Source of the DNA: Propionibacteriaceae bacterium
GTDB taxonomy: Bacteria > Actinomycetota > Actinomycetes > Propionibacteriales > Propionibacteriaceae
Assembly (NCBI GenBank): GCA_031272505.1
Contig: JAISTQ010000065.1
Location: forward strand, 22,855 to 86,854
Direction: 5' to 3'
Length of the DNA stretch: 64,000 nucleotides
Part shown: piece after piece, positions 1 to 9,105 of the stretch
How the letters are laid out: the number at the start of each line of letters is the position of its first letter
How positions within the stretch are numbered: the first letter of the stretch is position 1
Notes under the pieces: model-generated
Databases searched by the model: none
Told to the model about the DNA's origin: nothing
The model's input: the letters and a program-made list of their open reading frames with translations, nothing else
Translations under genes and position numbers: made by a program

Positions 1-48
1 CTCGTTCCGATGCCCTGAGATTAAGGGCGTCTAGTACCATTGACTCCC

Positions 49-870
49 ATGGGGAAGCCGCAGCGGGCAGTCGGCAGTTCACGTAATCGCAAGCGTGTGC
101 TCTGGGTGCTGGCTGCCTTGTTGTATGCGGCGCTGGTGGTGAACGCGATCATTTTCGTGCCGAAGTTGGCCCGCGCCCCGATTCCCGAGACTTTCCCGTT
201 CCCGGTGGTCGAAATCGCCGCGCCGCCCACCCCCACTCCCACGCCGACTCCCACGCCCACCCCGACCGGCCCGCCGACCAGCTACGAAGTCGCCACCTTG
301 GACGGTGACGTGGACAAGTACGCGGAGCCGGGCGGCGAGAAGGACGGCAAGGTGGACGGCACTTGGTACGGCTACACCTCGGTGCTGCCGGTTTTGGATC
401 GGCAGGACGGCTACATCCAAGTGGGCTTGCAGCAGCGGCCGAATCATTCCACCGCCTGGATCAAGGAATCGGACGTGACCATCTCCACCACCCCGTATCG
501 GATCGAGTTGAACCTGAAGAAACACAAGGTGACGCTCTACAAGGCTGGTGAGAAGGTGTTCACCGCCCCGGTGGGGGTGGGCAAGAAGGCCACCCCGACG
601 CCGAAGGGCAACTATTTCGTCACCATGAACGCGGAATCGCCGGGGGCCGGCTACGGGCCGTTCGTGGTGGTGATTTCCGCGCATTCGGAGGCGATCAAGG
701 ATTGGAAAGGCTCCGGCGACGCGATCATCGCTTTCCACGGGCCGGTGGGCTCGGACAGCCAGATCGGCACCAAGGGGGCGGCGATCTCGAACGGCTGCAT
801 CCGGATGCACCTGGACGACCTGAAGAAGCTGGAAGAAGTGCTGCCGGGCAGCCCGGTGGACATCATCTGA
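49..870 (+). CDS. L,D-transpeptidase (YkuD family), membrane-anchored
   Basis: Peptidoglycan cross-linking or protein-anchoring enzyme acting outside the membrane. Seen: a basic N-terminus, one hydrophobic segment (about residues 18-38), a Pro-Thr repeat linker (about 60-80), an SH3-like stretch (about 80-150) and a C-terminal YkuD catalytic domain. The family motif is intact: His230 followed by Ser-Asn-Gly-Cys250-Ile-Arg, where Cys250 is the expected nucleophile. The start is uncertain: TTG at 40 and ATG at 49 are in frame and neither has a clear ribosome site, so I used the ATG. The next gene starts about 20 bases downstream and is also an envelope protein, so the two are probably co-transcribed. 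Confidence 0.9.
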   Translation: MGKPQRAVGSSRNRKRVLWVLAALLYAALVVNAIIFVPKLARAPIPETFPFPVVEIAAPPTPTPTPTPTPTPTGPPTSYEVATLDGDVDKYAEPGGEKDGKVDGTWYGYTSVLPVLDRQDGYIQVGLQQRPNHSTAWIKESDVTISTTPYRIELNLKKHKVTLYKAGEKVFTAPVGVGKKATPTPKGNYFVTMNAESPGAGYGPFVVVISAHSEAIKDWKGSGDAIIAFHGPVGSDSQIGTKGAAISNGCIRMHLDDLKKLEEVLPGSPVDII

Positions 871-889
871 AAGGCGGCTGTTGGGTGTG

Positions 890-2677
890 ATGCGGGCGAT
901 CATCGGGCTGTTAGCCACGGCGCTGTCGGTAGTGGGGCTGCCGACGCTGGCGCACGGCGAAGAGACGTGCTCGGGCGCGGAGCTGCTGGCTGGCTGGGTG
1001 CAGCCGCTGGCCGATGCCGATGGAGCCGTCAACGTGGGCTTCGGGCCGCAGACCGATCCGCTCACCGGCGCGGTCACCGAGCACACCGGCGTCGATCTCT
1101 CCGGCCTGCCGGGCACCCCGATCTTGGCGGCGGCCGCCGGGAAGGTGAAACGCATCGATTTCTCCGCCTCCGGCTGGTACATCACCGTCTATCATTCCGG
1201 GGGCGTCTACAGCTATTACAAGGAGATCCTGGCGGCTTCGGACATTGAGGTGAGCGTCGGCGACCAGGTGGCGGCCGGGCAGCAGTTGGCGTCAGCGTGG
1301 CGGCTGCTCAGCGGCGGCACCATGAGCACGCTGCATTTCGAGATCGTGATCGGCAGCGAGAATGTCGATCCGGTGGCCTTCTACGAGCGGCTCGGCCTGG
1401 ACGTGGCGGGCACCCCGATCACCAACGCGGATCGCACCATGCGGCCGACGCGCGGCGTCTATCCGTCCGCGCAGACCAAAAACACCTTCAATTTCTTATT
1501 CGCCACCGGGCAGCTCAGCCCCTGGGCCTGGGGTGCCTCGCTGGCCATCGCCCAAGCCCAGGAGATCCGGCAGGTCAACTACGTGGCCAAGCACGAGGTG
1601 GATTTCGTGGTGGGCGACGCCGCCAAGTTCAGCGCCGCGCTCGACAAAGAGAAATATGGGGTGGCCACGGTGACGGACAACGGCGACGGCACCGTCCGGG
1701 TCGGCTTCACCCCCACCACCGCCGGCTTTCCGGCAACCGCGCCAGGAGACTGTCCGGATGCGAACGGGGAGGCCAGCGCGCCGAGCACCGCCGTCAAGGT
1801 GATGACGTGGAACGTGGACGGCACCAACAAAACCGACCAGTTCGAGCGGCCCTGGTCGAAGCGGCTCGTCTCCCTGGTGTCCTGGGTGAAAACCGAGGAT
1901 CCGGACGTGATCGGCTTCCAGGAAAACATGCACTCCGGTACGGGCCCGAAGCAGATGCTGAAGGTGAAGCCCAAGCTGGGCGGCTATTCGTGGTACGGCC
2001 TCGACCTCGATCATCCGATCGCCTGGAAGACCTCGCGGTTCAACCTGGTGAAATCCGGCTCGTTCAAGACCGGCTCCACTGCCGATCCGGGGAAGGTGCA
2101 CGCCCGTCCCAGCGCCTGGGTGCTGCTCCGGGACACCAAGACGAACAAGACCTTCTACGTGATCAGCACCCACCAGAAGCCCGCTGGGCTGACCAGCCGG
2201 CACTTCACCGTCCGCGCCGCGCAGATGAAACGGTTGGTGAGCAAGATCAAGGCGCTCACCAAGGGCGCGGACACCCCGGTGCTGGTGCTCGGCGATTTCA
2301 ACGAATCGAACTGGCAGGAATCGTCCGCGCGCAACGCCCACATCACCGAGCTGGTCGGCGCCGGATTCCTGGATGCCTATTCGCTGGCGCAGACCATCAC
2401 CACGAAAGTCCGGGGAGCCTCCACCACCAACTACTACGGCCATTCGTTCGCGAACCGCTTCTACTACGGCTCGGTGCGCACCAACTCCCCGAAGATCAAC
2501 GGCTACCACATCGATTTCATCTGGACCCGCGGGGTGAAACAGGTGTACTCATGGCGGGTCGGGCTCGGTTCGTCATTGGTGAGCAAAGCCACGGAAGTGG
2601 GCAACAAACCCTTCTATGCCACCGATCCGCTGCCGTCCGACCACAACCCGGTGATCGCGCAGATTGAGATTGGATAA
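890..2677 (+). CDS. Secreted fusion: degenerate M23/LytM-like domain plus EEP phosphohydrolase domain
   Basis: N-terminal signal peptide (about residues 1-25). Residues about 35-165 resemble an M23 peptidase (lysostaphin fold): His65 and Asp69 of the HxxxD motif are present. Where the family has an AH pair there is Tyr-Lys111, and where it has HxH there is Thr147-Leu-His149, so two catalytic or zinc residues are missing and the domain is probably a binding module. From about residue 300 there is an endonuclease/exonuclease/phosphatase domain that looks intact: a WNVDG start, Gln-Glu in GFQEN, a THQK histidine, GDFN, and a C-terminal SDHNPV. Substrate (DNA, phospholipid or other phosphoester) cannot be read. 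TTG 881 and GTG 887 are alternative starts. It follows the L,D-transpeptidase closely and converges on the next gene. Confidence 0.8.
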   Translation: MRAIIGLLATALSVVGLPTLAHGEETCSGAELLAGWVQPLADADGAVNVGFGPQTDPLTGAVTEHTGVDLSGLPGTPILAAAAGKVKRIDFSASGWYITVYHSGGVYSYYKEILAASDIEVSVGDQVAAGQQLASAWRLLSGGTMSTLHFEIVIGSENVDPVAFYERLGLDVAGTPITNADRTMRPTRGVYPSAQTKNTFNFLFATGQLSPWAWGASLAIAQAQEIRQVNYVAKHEVDFVVGDAAKFSAALDKEKYGVATVTDNGDGTVRVGFTPTTAGFPATAPGDCPDANGEASAPSTAVKVMTWNVDGTNKTDQFERPWSKRLVSLVSWVKTEDPDVIGFQENMHSGTGPKQMLKVKPKLGGYSWYGLDLDHPIAWKTSRFNLVKSGSFKTGSTADPGKVHARPSAWVLLRDTKTNKTFYVISTHQKPAGLTSRHFTVRAAQMKRLVSKIKALTKGADTPVLVLGDFNESNWQESSARNAHITELVGAGFLDAYSLAQTITTKVRGASTTNYYGHSFANRFYYGSVRTNSPKINGYHIDFIWTRGVKQVYSWRVGLGSSLVSKATEVGNKPFYATDPLPSDHNPVIAQIEIG

Positions 2678-2680
2678 GGG

Positions 2681-4684
2681 TTAAGAAACTTTGATGGTGT
2701 AGGTCTTCTTCTTGCCGCCCGCGCTCACGGTGAGCTTCGCGGTGCCCTTCTTCACGCCGGTGACGTACCCGTACTTGGAGACCTTCAGCACCTTGGTGTT
2801 CGAAGACTTGAAGCTGGCGACCGCGCCGGTGGCGGTGCTCGGCGAGTACTTGGCGTAGATGGCCTGCTTCGCGCCCACCTTGAGCGTCTTCGGCACCCCG
2901 CTGGCGGAGACTTTGGTGACCTTGACGGCCTTCTTCACCGCTTTCACGGTGACCGTGGACTTCACCGTCTTGCCGTCTTTACCTTGGGTGACGGCGGTGG
3001 CGGTGATGGTGACCTTGCCGGTCTTCAGCGCTTTGAGCTTGCCGCTGGCGCTGACGCTCACGATCTTCGGATTTGACGACTTCCAGGTGACCTTGGCCTT
3101 GGTGGCCGACCAGGTGCCGGTGTTCGGGAAGGCGTAGGCGCTCAAAGTGGCCGTCTTGCCCTTGGCTAGGTTGAGGCTCTTTTGGGGCAGCTTCACCGTC
3201 TGCGTGTAGGGGGCGTCGTCATCGTCGTCGGGATCGGGCGGGGTGGGCGGATTCTGGATGACGCCCCGGTGCGTGCCGCACGGATCGGTGATGATGCCGC
3301 TGTCCTCGGCCTCGACGGTGGTCGCCCCGTTGCCGGAGCCCACGATGCACTTGGTGGCGTTCACGTTGCCGCCGGTGTAGGCGACGATCCCGAAGAAATC
3401 GTTGTTGTCGACTTGGAGTTGGTCGAAGCTGGCGGTCGCTTCGGTGACCGAGACGCCGCTGCCCCCATTCGTGGAGGCGGTGACGTCTTTGGTGGCGGTC
3501 AGGTTGGCGAAGTTCGTCATCACGATGCCGCCGCCGGCGTTGCCGGTGATGGTGGTGATGTCATTCAGGGTGACGTTCCCGGCCACATAGAGGCCGACGC
3601 CGACGCTGTTGGCGATGGTGAGCGTGCCATCGAAACCGGCGCCCGGGCTTTCCACCCGCACGCCCTCGGCTTTGTTGCCGGTGAAGCTGGCCGCCCCGGA
3701 CACCTGCACGGTGCCAAAACCGCGGCGCAGCATCCCCTGCTGGCCGTTGGTGTTCGCGGTGACCGTGGCGAGCTGGATCACGCCCATGCCGTCAAACTTG
3801 ATGCCCGCGCCGGTGTTGCCGTTGGCGGTGACCGCCCCGGTGGCCGTCAAAGCGGAAGTGTCGGTGAAGGCCATCCCGTCGCCCCCGTTGCTGCTGGCGC
3901 TGATGCCCGCCGCGTTCACGGTGGCCGGATTGCTGATGGAGACGTTGGAGACGGCCAAGCCGGTGCCGGTGTTGCTGTCAAAGGCCGGATCGACGCCGGA
4001 GCTGGCGGCGAGCGTCAACACTGGTTTGCGGGCGATGGCCGATTGCCGGAAATCCAGCCCGTTGCCGCCATTGTGGGCGGCCCCGCCGCCGGTCACCGTG
4101 GCGTGGATGTCGGCGAGGTAGCCGCCGTTGCCGCCGTTGGAATCCAGGTGGGTGTCGGTGAGCGTGAGCGCCACGTGGGTGCTGGCGTTGCCGATCACCT
4201 GCAAGCCGTCGGCGCGCGCGCCGGTGACCGTGGTGTTGTTCAAGTCGAGGTGGTAGGCGCCGTCGTCGGCATTGGCATACAAAGCGTTGTTGGCCTGCGA
4301 GGCGCCGTCCAAGTTGATGTTGCAGATCGCCACGTTGTCGGCGTTCACGCTGAGCAGCGGCGGGTTGGCGGCGGTGTTGAAGGAGGCGTCAGCGCTGATC
4401 CGCTGCACCCCGCCCACGCCGCGCACCAGCACGTTCGGCTGCGAGATGACCAGCGGAGCGGTGGCGGTGAAACCGGCGGCAAGCTCCAAGATCACCGGGT
4501 CGGTGTCAGTGCCGCCCGCCTGGCTGGAGTTGAAGGTGCTGGCTGAAGTGACGGTGATCGCGGGCAGCGCGGAGGTCGCGCCGCACGCTGGAGCGTCGGC
4601 GGTGGCCATTGGTGCCGCGAAGGCTAGTTCGGTGGCGACAAGCGTCAAGGTTGCCAGCAACGCGGGAATCGACTGCTTCGACAT
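2681..4684 (-). CDS. Secreted right-handed beta-helix protein with C-terminal Big2-like domains
   Basis: A signal peptide is followed by about 400 residues rich in Asn, Gly, Thr and Val in short repeats, typical of a right-handed parallel beta-helix (pectate-lyase-like fold). A short linker of prolines and a run of aspartates leads to two Ig-like Big2 domains (roughly the last 170 residues, Lys/Ser/Thr/Val rich, with WKSSN and KSSNTK type strands). Likely surface exposed, possibly glycan-binding or lyase-like; no catalytic residues can be assigned. I chose ATG at 4684; a GTG three codons earlier (4693) is also open and the GGGGAAG stretch does not decide it. The 3' end meets the convergent EEP gene with only three bases between stop codons. 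Confidence 0.75.
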   Translation of the reverse strand: MSKQSIPALLATLTLVATELAFAAPMATADAPACGATSALPAITVTSASTFNSSQAGGTDTDPVILELAAGFTATAPLVISQPNVLVRGVGGVQRISADASFNTAANPPLLSVNADNVAICNINLDGASQANNALYANADDGAYHLDLNNTTVTGARADGLQVIGNASTHVALTLTDTHLDSNGGNGGYLADIHATVTGGGAAHNGGNGLDFRQSAIARKPVLTLAASSGVDPAFDSNTGTGLAVSNVSISNPATVNAAGISASSNGGDGMAFTDTSALTATGAVTANGNTGAGIKFDGMGVIQLATVTANTNGQQGMLRRGFGTVQVSGAASFTGNKAEGVRVESPGAGFDGTLTIANSVGVGLYVAGNVTLNDITTITGNAGGGIVMTNFANLTATKDVTASTNGGSGVSVTEATASFDQLQVDNNDFFGIVAYTGGNVNATKCIVGSGNGATTVEAEDSGIITDPCGTHRGVIQNPPTPPDPDDDDDAPYTQTVKLPQKSLNLAKGKTATLSAYAFPNTGTWSATKAKVTWKSSNPKIVSVSASGKLKALKTGKVTITATAVTQGKDGKTVKSTVTVKAVKKAVKVTKVSASGVPKTLKVGAKQAIYAKYSPSTATGAVASFKSSNTKVLKVSKYGYVTGVKKGTAKLTVSAGGKKKTYTIKVS

Positions 4685-4747
4685 CTTCCCCACTTCCTAA
4701 TACCCCACCAACTTTATTCCCCTTTTGCAAAAAGCGTTAATTATTCG

Positions 4748-7039
4748 TCAAGACAGCTTCTCCAGCGGCGCGAAACGCAGCAGCAGTTTCTTGAGGCCCG
4801 CGGAGCCGAAATCGACGTCGGCGGTAGCGTTTTCCCCCTCGCCTTCCGTGGCCTTCACGATGCCCAGGCCGAAGGTGGCGTGCAGCACCATGTCGCCCAC
4901 TGCCAAGGTGCCCTTGAAGATCTGTTTGCCGGTGGCTTTCTGCGGGCGTACCGGGCCGATGGACGCGCCGATGCCGGGGTTGGCCCATTCGATCAGGTAG
5001 CTGGGAATCTCTTCCAAGAACCGGCTCGGCTGGTTGTACTGCGGCGATCCCCAGACCAGCCGGACCACCGCCCGGGATAGATAGAGCCGCTGCATCGCCC
5101 GGGTGATCCCCACGTAGGCGAGCCGCCGCTCCTCCTCCAACTCGTCCGGGTCGTGCATCGCGCGCAGGTGCGGGAAGATGCCGTCCTCCATGCCGGTCAT
5201 GAAGACGGTGGGAAACTCCAGGCCCTTCGCAGTGTGCAACGTCATCAGAGTGACCACCCCGTGCTCCTCGTTGCCGGGGATCTGATCCGAATCGGCCACC
5301 AGGGCCACCCGTTCCAGGAAGGCGGGCAGCGAGGGATCCAACTCAGCCCCACCCAATGCCAGTAGTTGGACCTCGGACGCGGTGGGGGCGTCTTCGGGGT
5401 GACGCGGATGCGGTACGGCGGGTGCGGCATCGACGTCGATGGCGCTGGCCGTCGCCACAAACTCGGTGGCCACCGAGACGAACTCCTGCAGGTTTTCCAC
5501 GCGGGTCTCGTCTTGCGGATCGGTGGATTTGCGCAACTCGGCGAGCAGCTTGGAATCGTCCAGCACACTGCGCAGGATGGCGTCGGCGGGCTCACCGGCG
5601 GCCACCATCGCGATGTGCTTTTGCATCAAGGCCACGAACTCGCGGATCGGATGCAACGCCCGGGTGCCCAGTTCGTCAATCTGCTCGGCTTGCTCCAAGG
5701 CGGCGAAGAAGGAGGTGCGCTGGGCGTTCGCGTGGGCGGCCACCAACGCCTCGGAGCGCTCCCCGATGCCGCGTTTTGGCACGTTCAAGATCCGCCGCAT
5801 TGAGATGTCATCCGCCGGGTTGGCGATGGCCTTCAGGTAGGCGATGGCGTCGCGGATCTCGCGGCGCTCGTAGAAGCGCACCCCGCCCACCACCTTGTAC
5901 GGGGTGCCGGAACGGATGAACGTCTCCTCGAAGGTGCGCGATTGGGCGTTGGTGCGGTAGAAGATTGCGGTCTCGCCGGGCGTGGAGAGGTGCTCGCGCG
6001 TCAACCTCTCGATCTCGTCGGCCACGAAGCGGGCCTCGGAGTGTTCGGTGTCGGCCACGTAGCCCGTCAACTTGGGGCCGTCCCCGGCATCCGACCAGAG
6101 CTGCTTTTCGGGGCGGGCGGCGTTGCGGGTGATCACCGCGTTGGCGGCCTCCAGGATGTTCTGGGTGGAGCGGTAGTTCTGCTCCAGCACAATCGTGCGG
6201 GCGCCGGGGAAATCCGCTTCGAACTGCAAGATGTTGCGGATGGTCGCGCCCCGGAAGGCGTAGATCGACTGGTCCGAATCGCCCACCACCATCAACTCCG
6301 GGGTGGGGGAGTTCGCCTCGTCGCGGCACAGTTCGCGGATCAGCGCGTACTGGGCGTGGTTGGTGTCCTGGTATTCGTCCACCAGCACGTGCGCGAAGCG
6401 CCGCCGGTAGCGCTCCCGCACGTCGGGAAGCTCGGCGAACAGCTCGACGGTCTTCATGATCAGGTCGTCAAAGTCGAGGGCGTTCGCGCCCAGGAGCCGC
6501 CGCTGGTACTCCGCGTAGACCTTGGCGATCAGCTCGTCGTTGGCGTTCTCGGCCAACTCCAGGGCCGCGTCGGCGGTGGTCAGCTCGTTCTTGAAGTTGG
6601 AGATGCGGTTTTGCAGCATCCGGGCCGGCCAGCGCTTCGGATCGAGGTTCAACTCCTTGATGATGAGCTGCATCAGCCGCTTGGAATCGGCGTCGTCATA
6701 GATGGAGAAGTTGCGCGAGATGCCGAACTCGCCGATCTCGGAGCGCAGGATGCGCACACACGCGGAATGGAAGGTGGAAACCCACATCAGCTTGGCGCGC
6801 GGCCCCACCTCGTCCGCCACCCGCTCGCGCATCTCGGCGGCCGCTTTGTTGGTGAACGTGATTGCCAGAATCGAAGCCGGATGCACCCCGCGCACCGCCA
6901 CCAGATAGGCGATCCGCCGCGTCAACACCCGCGTCTTGCCCGAGCCGGCCCCCGCGACCACCAGCAGCGGCGAACCAGTGTGCAATACCGCTTCGCGCTG
7001 CGGCCCGTTCAGACCTTCCAGCAACCCAATCTCAGACAT
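4748..7039 (-). CDS. pcrA: ATP-dependent DNA helicase PcrA/UvrD
   Basis: Superfamily 1A 3'-5' helicase for nucleotide excision and mismatch-type repair and for removing proteins from DNA. All helicase motifs are visible: Walker A GAGSGKT near residue 33, motif II VDEYQDT, motif III GDSDQSIYAFRGA, motif IV QNYRST, motif V LMTLHTAKGLEF and motif VI AYVGITRA. The C-terminus (about 700-763) has the GDMVLHATFGLG Tudor-like fold that binds RNA polymerase in PcrA-type proteins. The length of 763 residues is normal. It starts 21 bases upstream of the response-regulator stop, so it lies downstream of that operon on the same strand and could share transcription. Confidence 0.96.
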   Translation of the reverse strand: MSEIGLLEGLNGPQREAVLHTGSPLLVVAGAGSGKTRVLTRRIAYLVAVRGVHPASILAITFTNKAAAEMRERVADEVGPRAKLMWVSTFHSACVRILRSEIGEFGISRNFSIYDDADSKRLMQLIIKELNLDPKRWPARMLQNRISNFKNELTTADAALELAENANDELIAKVYAEYQRRLLGANALDFDDLIMKTVELFAELPDVRERYRRRFAHVLVDEYQDTNHAQYALIRELCRDEANSPTPELMVVGDSDQSIYAFRGATIRNILQFEADFPGARTIVLEQNYRSTQNILEAANAVITRNAARPEKQLWSDAGDGPKLTGYVADTEHSEARFVADEIERLTREHLSTPGETAIFYRTNAQSRTFEETFIRSGTPYKVVGGVRFYERREIRDAIAYLKAIANPADDISMRRILNVPKRGIGERSEALVAAHANAQRTSFFAALEQAEQIDELGTRALHPIREFVALMQKHIAMVAAGEPADAILRSVLDDSKLLAELRKSTDPQDETRVENLQEFVSVATEFVATASAIDVDAAPAVPHPRHPEDAPTASEVQLLALGGAELDPSLPAFLERVALVADSDQIPGNEEHGVVTLMTLHTAKGLEFPTVFMTGMEDGIFPHLRAMHDPDELEEERRLAYVGITRAMQRLYLSRAVVRLVWGSPQYNQPSRFLEEIPSYLIEWANPGIGASIGPVRPQKATGKQIFKGTLAVGDMVLHATFGLGIVKATEGEGENATADVDFGSAGLKKLLLRFAPLEKLS

Positions 7040-7060
7040 CCCCCTTACCTTACCGTGACG

Positions 7061-7717
7061 TCACACGAGTTTGCGGTCGGACGCCCAGCGGGTCAACTGA
7101 TAGCGGTTGGAGAGTTGCAGTTTGCGCAGCACCGAAGAGACGTGCGTCTCCACGGTCTTGATGGAGATGAACAGCTCGCGGGCGATCTCCTTGTATTGGT
7201 AGCCGCGGGCGATCAGCCGCAGCACCTCGATCTCGCGGGTGGAGAGCCGATCCAGGTCTTCGTCGATGGAGGCGACCTCGATGGAGCCGGAGAAGGCGTC
7301 GAGCACGAAGCCGGCCAGCCGCGGGGAGAAGACCGCGTCCCCTTCGGCCACCCGTTTGATGGCGTCCACCAGATCGTCCGACGAGATGGATTTGGTGACG
7401 TAACCGCGCGCCCCCGCCCGGATCACGCCAATCACGTCCTCGGCCGCGTCGGAGACTGAGAGCGCCAGGAAGCGCACCTCGGGCAGCTTGGGCAGGATCG
7501 CCTTGGCGACGGCCGCGCCACCCCCGCCAGGCAGATGGACGTCGAGCAGCACCACGTCCGGAATGGTCGCCTCAATCGCGGCGATCGCGGTGGCCACGTC
7601 CTCGGCCTCGCCGACGATCTCCACCCGATCCCCCAGGTCGGCCTTCACGCCGGTGCGGAACATCGCATGGTCGTCAACCACCACCACGCGGAAAATGTCT
7701 TCAATCGGTTCGCTCAT
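7061..7717 (-). CDS. LuxR/NarL-family response regulator
   Basis: 218-residue DNA-binding response regulator. An N-terminal receiver domain has the acidic VVVVDDH patch, the phospho-acceptor Asp in VVLLDVHLPGG and Lys in VTKSIS. A C-terminal LuxR-type helix-turn-helix begins LSTREIEVLRLIARG and includes the KTVETHVSSVLRKL recognition region. Its ATG overlaps the kinase stop by four bases (ATGA), so the two are translationally coupled. It is expected to be phosphorylated by the adjacent PspC-type kinase and to act on the divergent PspC operon; the palindromes between the two operons (9011-9075) are candidate sites. Confidence 0.93.
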   Translation of the reverse strand: MSEPIEDIFRVVVVDDHAMFRTGVKADLGDRVEIVGEAEDVATAIAAIEATIPDVVLLDVHLPGGGGAAVAKAILPKLPEVRFLALSVSDAAEDVIGVIRAGARGYVTKSISSDDLVDAIKRVAEGDAVFSPRLAGFVLDAFSGSIEVASIDEDLDRLSTREIEVLRLIARGYQYKEIARELFISIKTVETHVSSVLRKLQLSNRYQLTRWASDRKLV

Positions 7718-8985
7718 CTGGAAATCTCCAATCTCACTTCGGTGCCCTGCTCGGGCGCTGTCTTGATTATCGCCCGTCCACCGGCGCGATTCATGCGTTC
7801 TTGTATTGATTCGCGCACACCCATCCGATCCGGTGGGATGTGGCCGAGGTCGAAGCCGACCCCGCGATCCCGCACGAAGACGCTCACCAGCTCGTCCGTC
7901 ACCTCGATGTAGACGTCCACCCGCCGTTCGCCGGAGTGTTTCGCGGCATTCCGCATTGCCTCCTTGGCGGCGCTGACCAGATCGGCCAACTCGTCGTCCA
8001 TCTCGGTGTCGCCGACGTTCACCAACTCCACCTCCACCTGCCACCGATCCTCGACGTCGGCAGCCGCCTGCGTCAACGCGGCCACCAAAGTGGTGTCGGT
8101 CTCCTCTTCCCCATAGAGATAGTTGCGCAACTCGCGTTCTTGGCGGCGGGCCAGGGCCGTCACCGTGGCCGGGTCGGCGGCGTTGCGCTGAATCAACGCG
8201 AGCGTTTGCAGCACCGAGTCGTGCAGGTGCGCGGCGATGTCCGCCCGGGTGTCCGAGACCATCCGCTCGGCGATCGCGGTGTTGCGCTCCCGGCGCACCC
8301 GGATCAGCCAGGGCGCGCAGATCAACACCGTGGCCACCACCGCCTCCAACACCAGGAAGAAGAAGAGGAACGGCTCGTCCATGCTGATCCCGAACATCCA
8401 TTCCGGAGCGCGCAACTGGTAGCCCATCCAGATGCCGACGCCGATCAGCAGCAACCCCACGATCAGCAGCGCGATGGTGGTCCAGTGCGAGCGCAGCGCG
8501 CCCAAGAGCCGCCGCCACCCGGAGATCTCCAGCCGGTCCGTGGTAGCCGCGTGGTCAGCCTGCCACCAAATCAGCGCCAGGCCGGGCGCGGCCAACAACA
8601 CCGGGAACAAGACCTGGTGGGGCGTGGCGATGGGGGAGATTTGCGTCGCCCAGAGCAAGCCTGCCCCGAGCAGGAACAGCGCGGCGGCCAGCGCGTAGTT
8701 CACCGATTGTTTGGTCTTGGCGGTGGTGCGCATCCCGGCGCGTTCGGCCGAGAGCACGCCCATGGAAGCCCGGGCTTGGGCGGGGGGCATGAAGAGCCAG
8801 AAGACCAGATAGAAGGCCAGCCCGATGAGTTTCACCGACGTCAACACCACGAAGGCGATCCGCACCAACAGCACCGGGATCTTCAATTGGGCGGCCAGCC
8901 CCGCGCAGACCCCGGAGACCCAGCCGTCGTCAAGCCGCCGCACCGCGCGATTCTCGGTGCCGCGATGGGTAACTTGGCTTGACAT
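7714..8985 (-). CDS. Sensor histidine kinase with N-terminal PspC domain
   Basis: Membrane sensor kinase of the NarL/DegS class. Seen: an N-terminal PspC domain (about residues 15-65: GVCAGLAAQLKIP then a hydrophobic segment ending WLFMPP), further membrane segments to about residue 200, a HisKA_3 dimerisation region with the phospho-accepting His in AAHLHDSVLQTL, and a HATPase domain with the N-box EAMRNAAKHSG and the G-box DRGVGFD. Actinobacterial kinases of this build sense envelope stress. The start is the ATG after LV at 8985, giving 423 residues; a longer reading to 9006 is open but less likely. Coupled to the response regulator. Confidence 0.92.
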   Translation of the reverse strand: MSSQVTHRGTENRAVRRLDDGWVSGVCAGLAAQLKIPVLLVRIAFVVLTSVKLIGLAFYLVFWLFMPPAQARASMGVLSAERAGMRTTAKTKQSVNYALAAALFLLGAGLLWATQISPIATPHQVLFPVLLAAPGLALIWWQADHAATTDRLEISGWRRLLGALRSHWTTIALLIVGLLLIGVGIWMGYQLRAPEWMFGISMDEPFLFFFLVLEAVVATVLICAPWLIRVRRERNTAIAERMVSDTRADIAAHLHDSVLQTLALIQRNAADPATVTALARRQERELRNYLYGEEETDTTLVAALTQAAADVEDRWQVEVELVNVGDTEMDDELADLVSAAKEAMRNAAKHSGERRVDVYIEVTDELVSVFVRDRGVGFDLGHIPPDRMGVRESIQERMNRAGGRAIIKTAPEQGTEVRLEISR

Positions 8986-9010
8986 GACAAGAAAAGCATC
9001 ACACATTTTT

Positions 9011-9075
9011 GTTCCACTTGTCGCCTGGAACTAAACCCCGAGCGCCGAGTGTAGGGGTCGCTCAGGGACGACCCC
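9011..9075. promoter_or_regulatory. Divergent control region between kinase and PspC operons, with two inverted repeats
   Basis: The 120-base gap between the divergent operons holds GTTCCA (9011-9016) mirrored by TGGAAC (9026-9031), and GGGGTCG (9054-9060) mirrored by CGACCCC (9069-9075). Both are perfect arms. They are candidate binding sites for the LuxR-type regulator encoded next door. This is inference from position and symmetry only. Confidence 0.4.
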
Positions 9076-9105
9076 AATAGCGAAGCCGCCACTTCTGCGG
9101 ACACA

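Noticed and set aside
216..275. ACC/CCC-rich short repeats in the first gene as a microsatellite element
   Set aside because: They encode the Pro-Thr wall-spanning linker of the L,D-transpeptidase.
3182..4546. Long plus-strand open frame (454 codons) opposite the beta-helix gene
   Set aside because: It is the antisense of a repetitive Asn/Gly/Thr-rich gene, has Gly/Val/Ala/Asp-biased content and no domains; GC-rich coding DNA commonly leaves such open frames.
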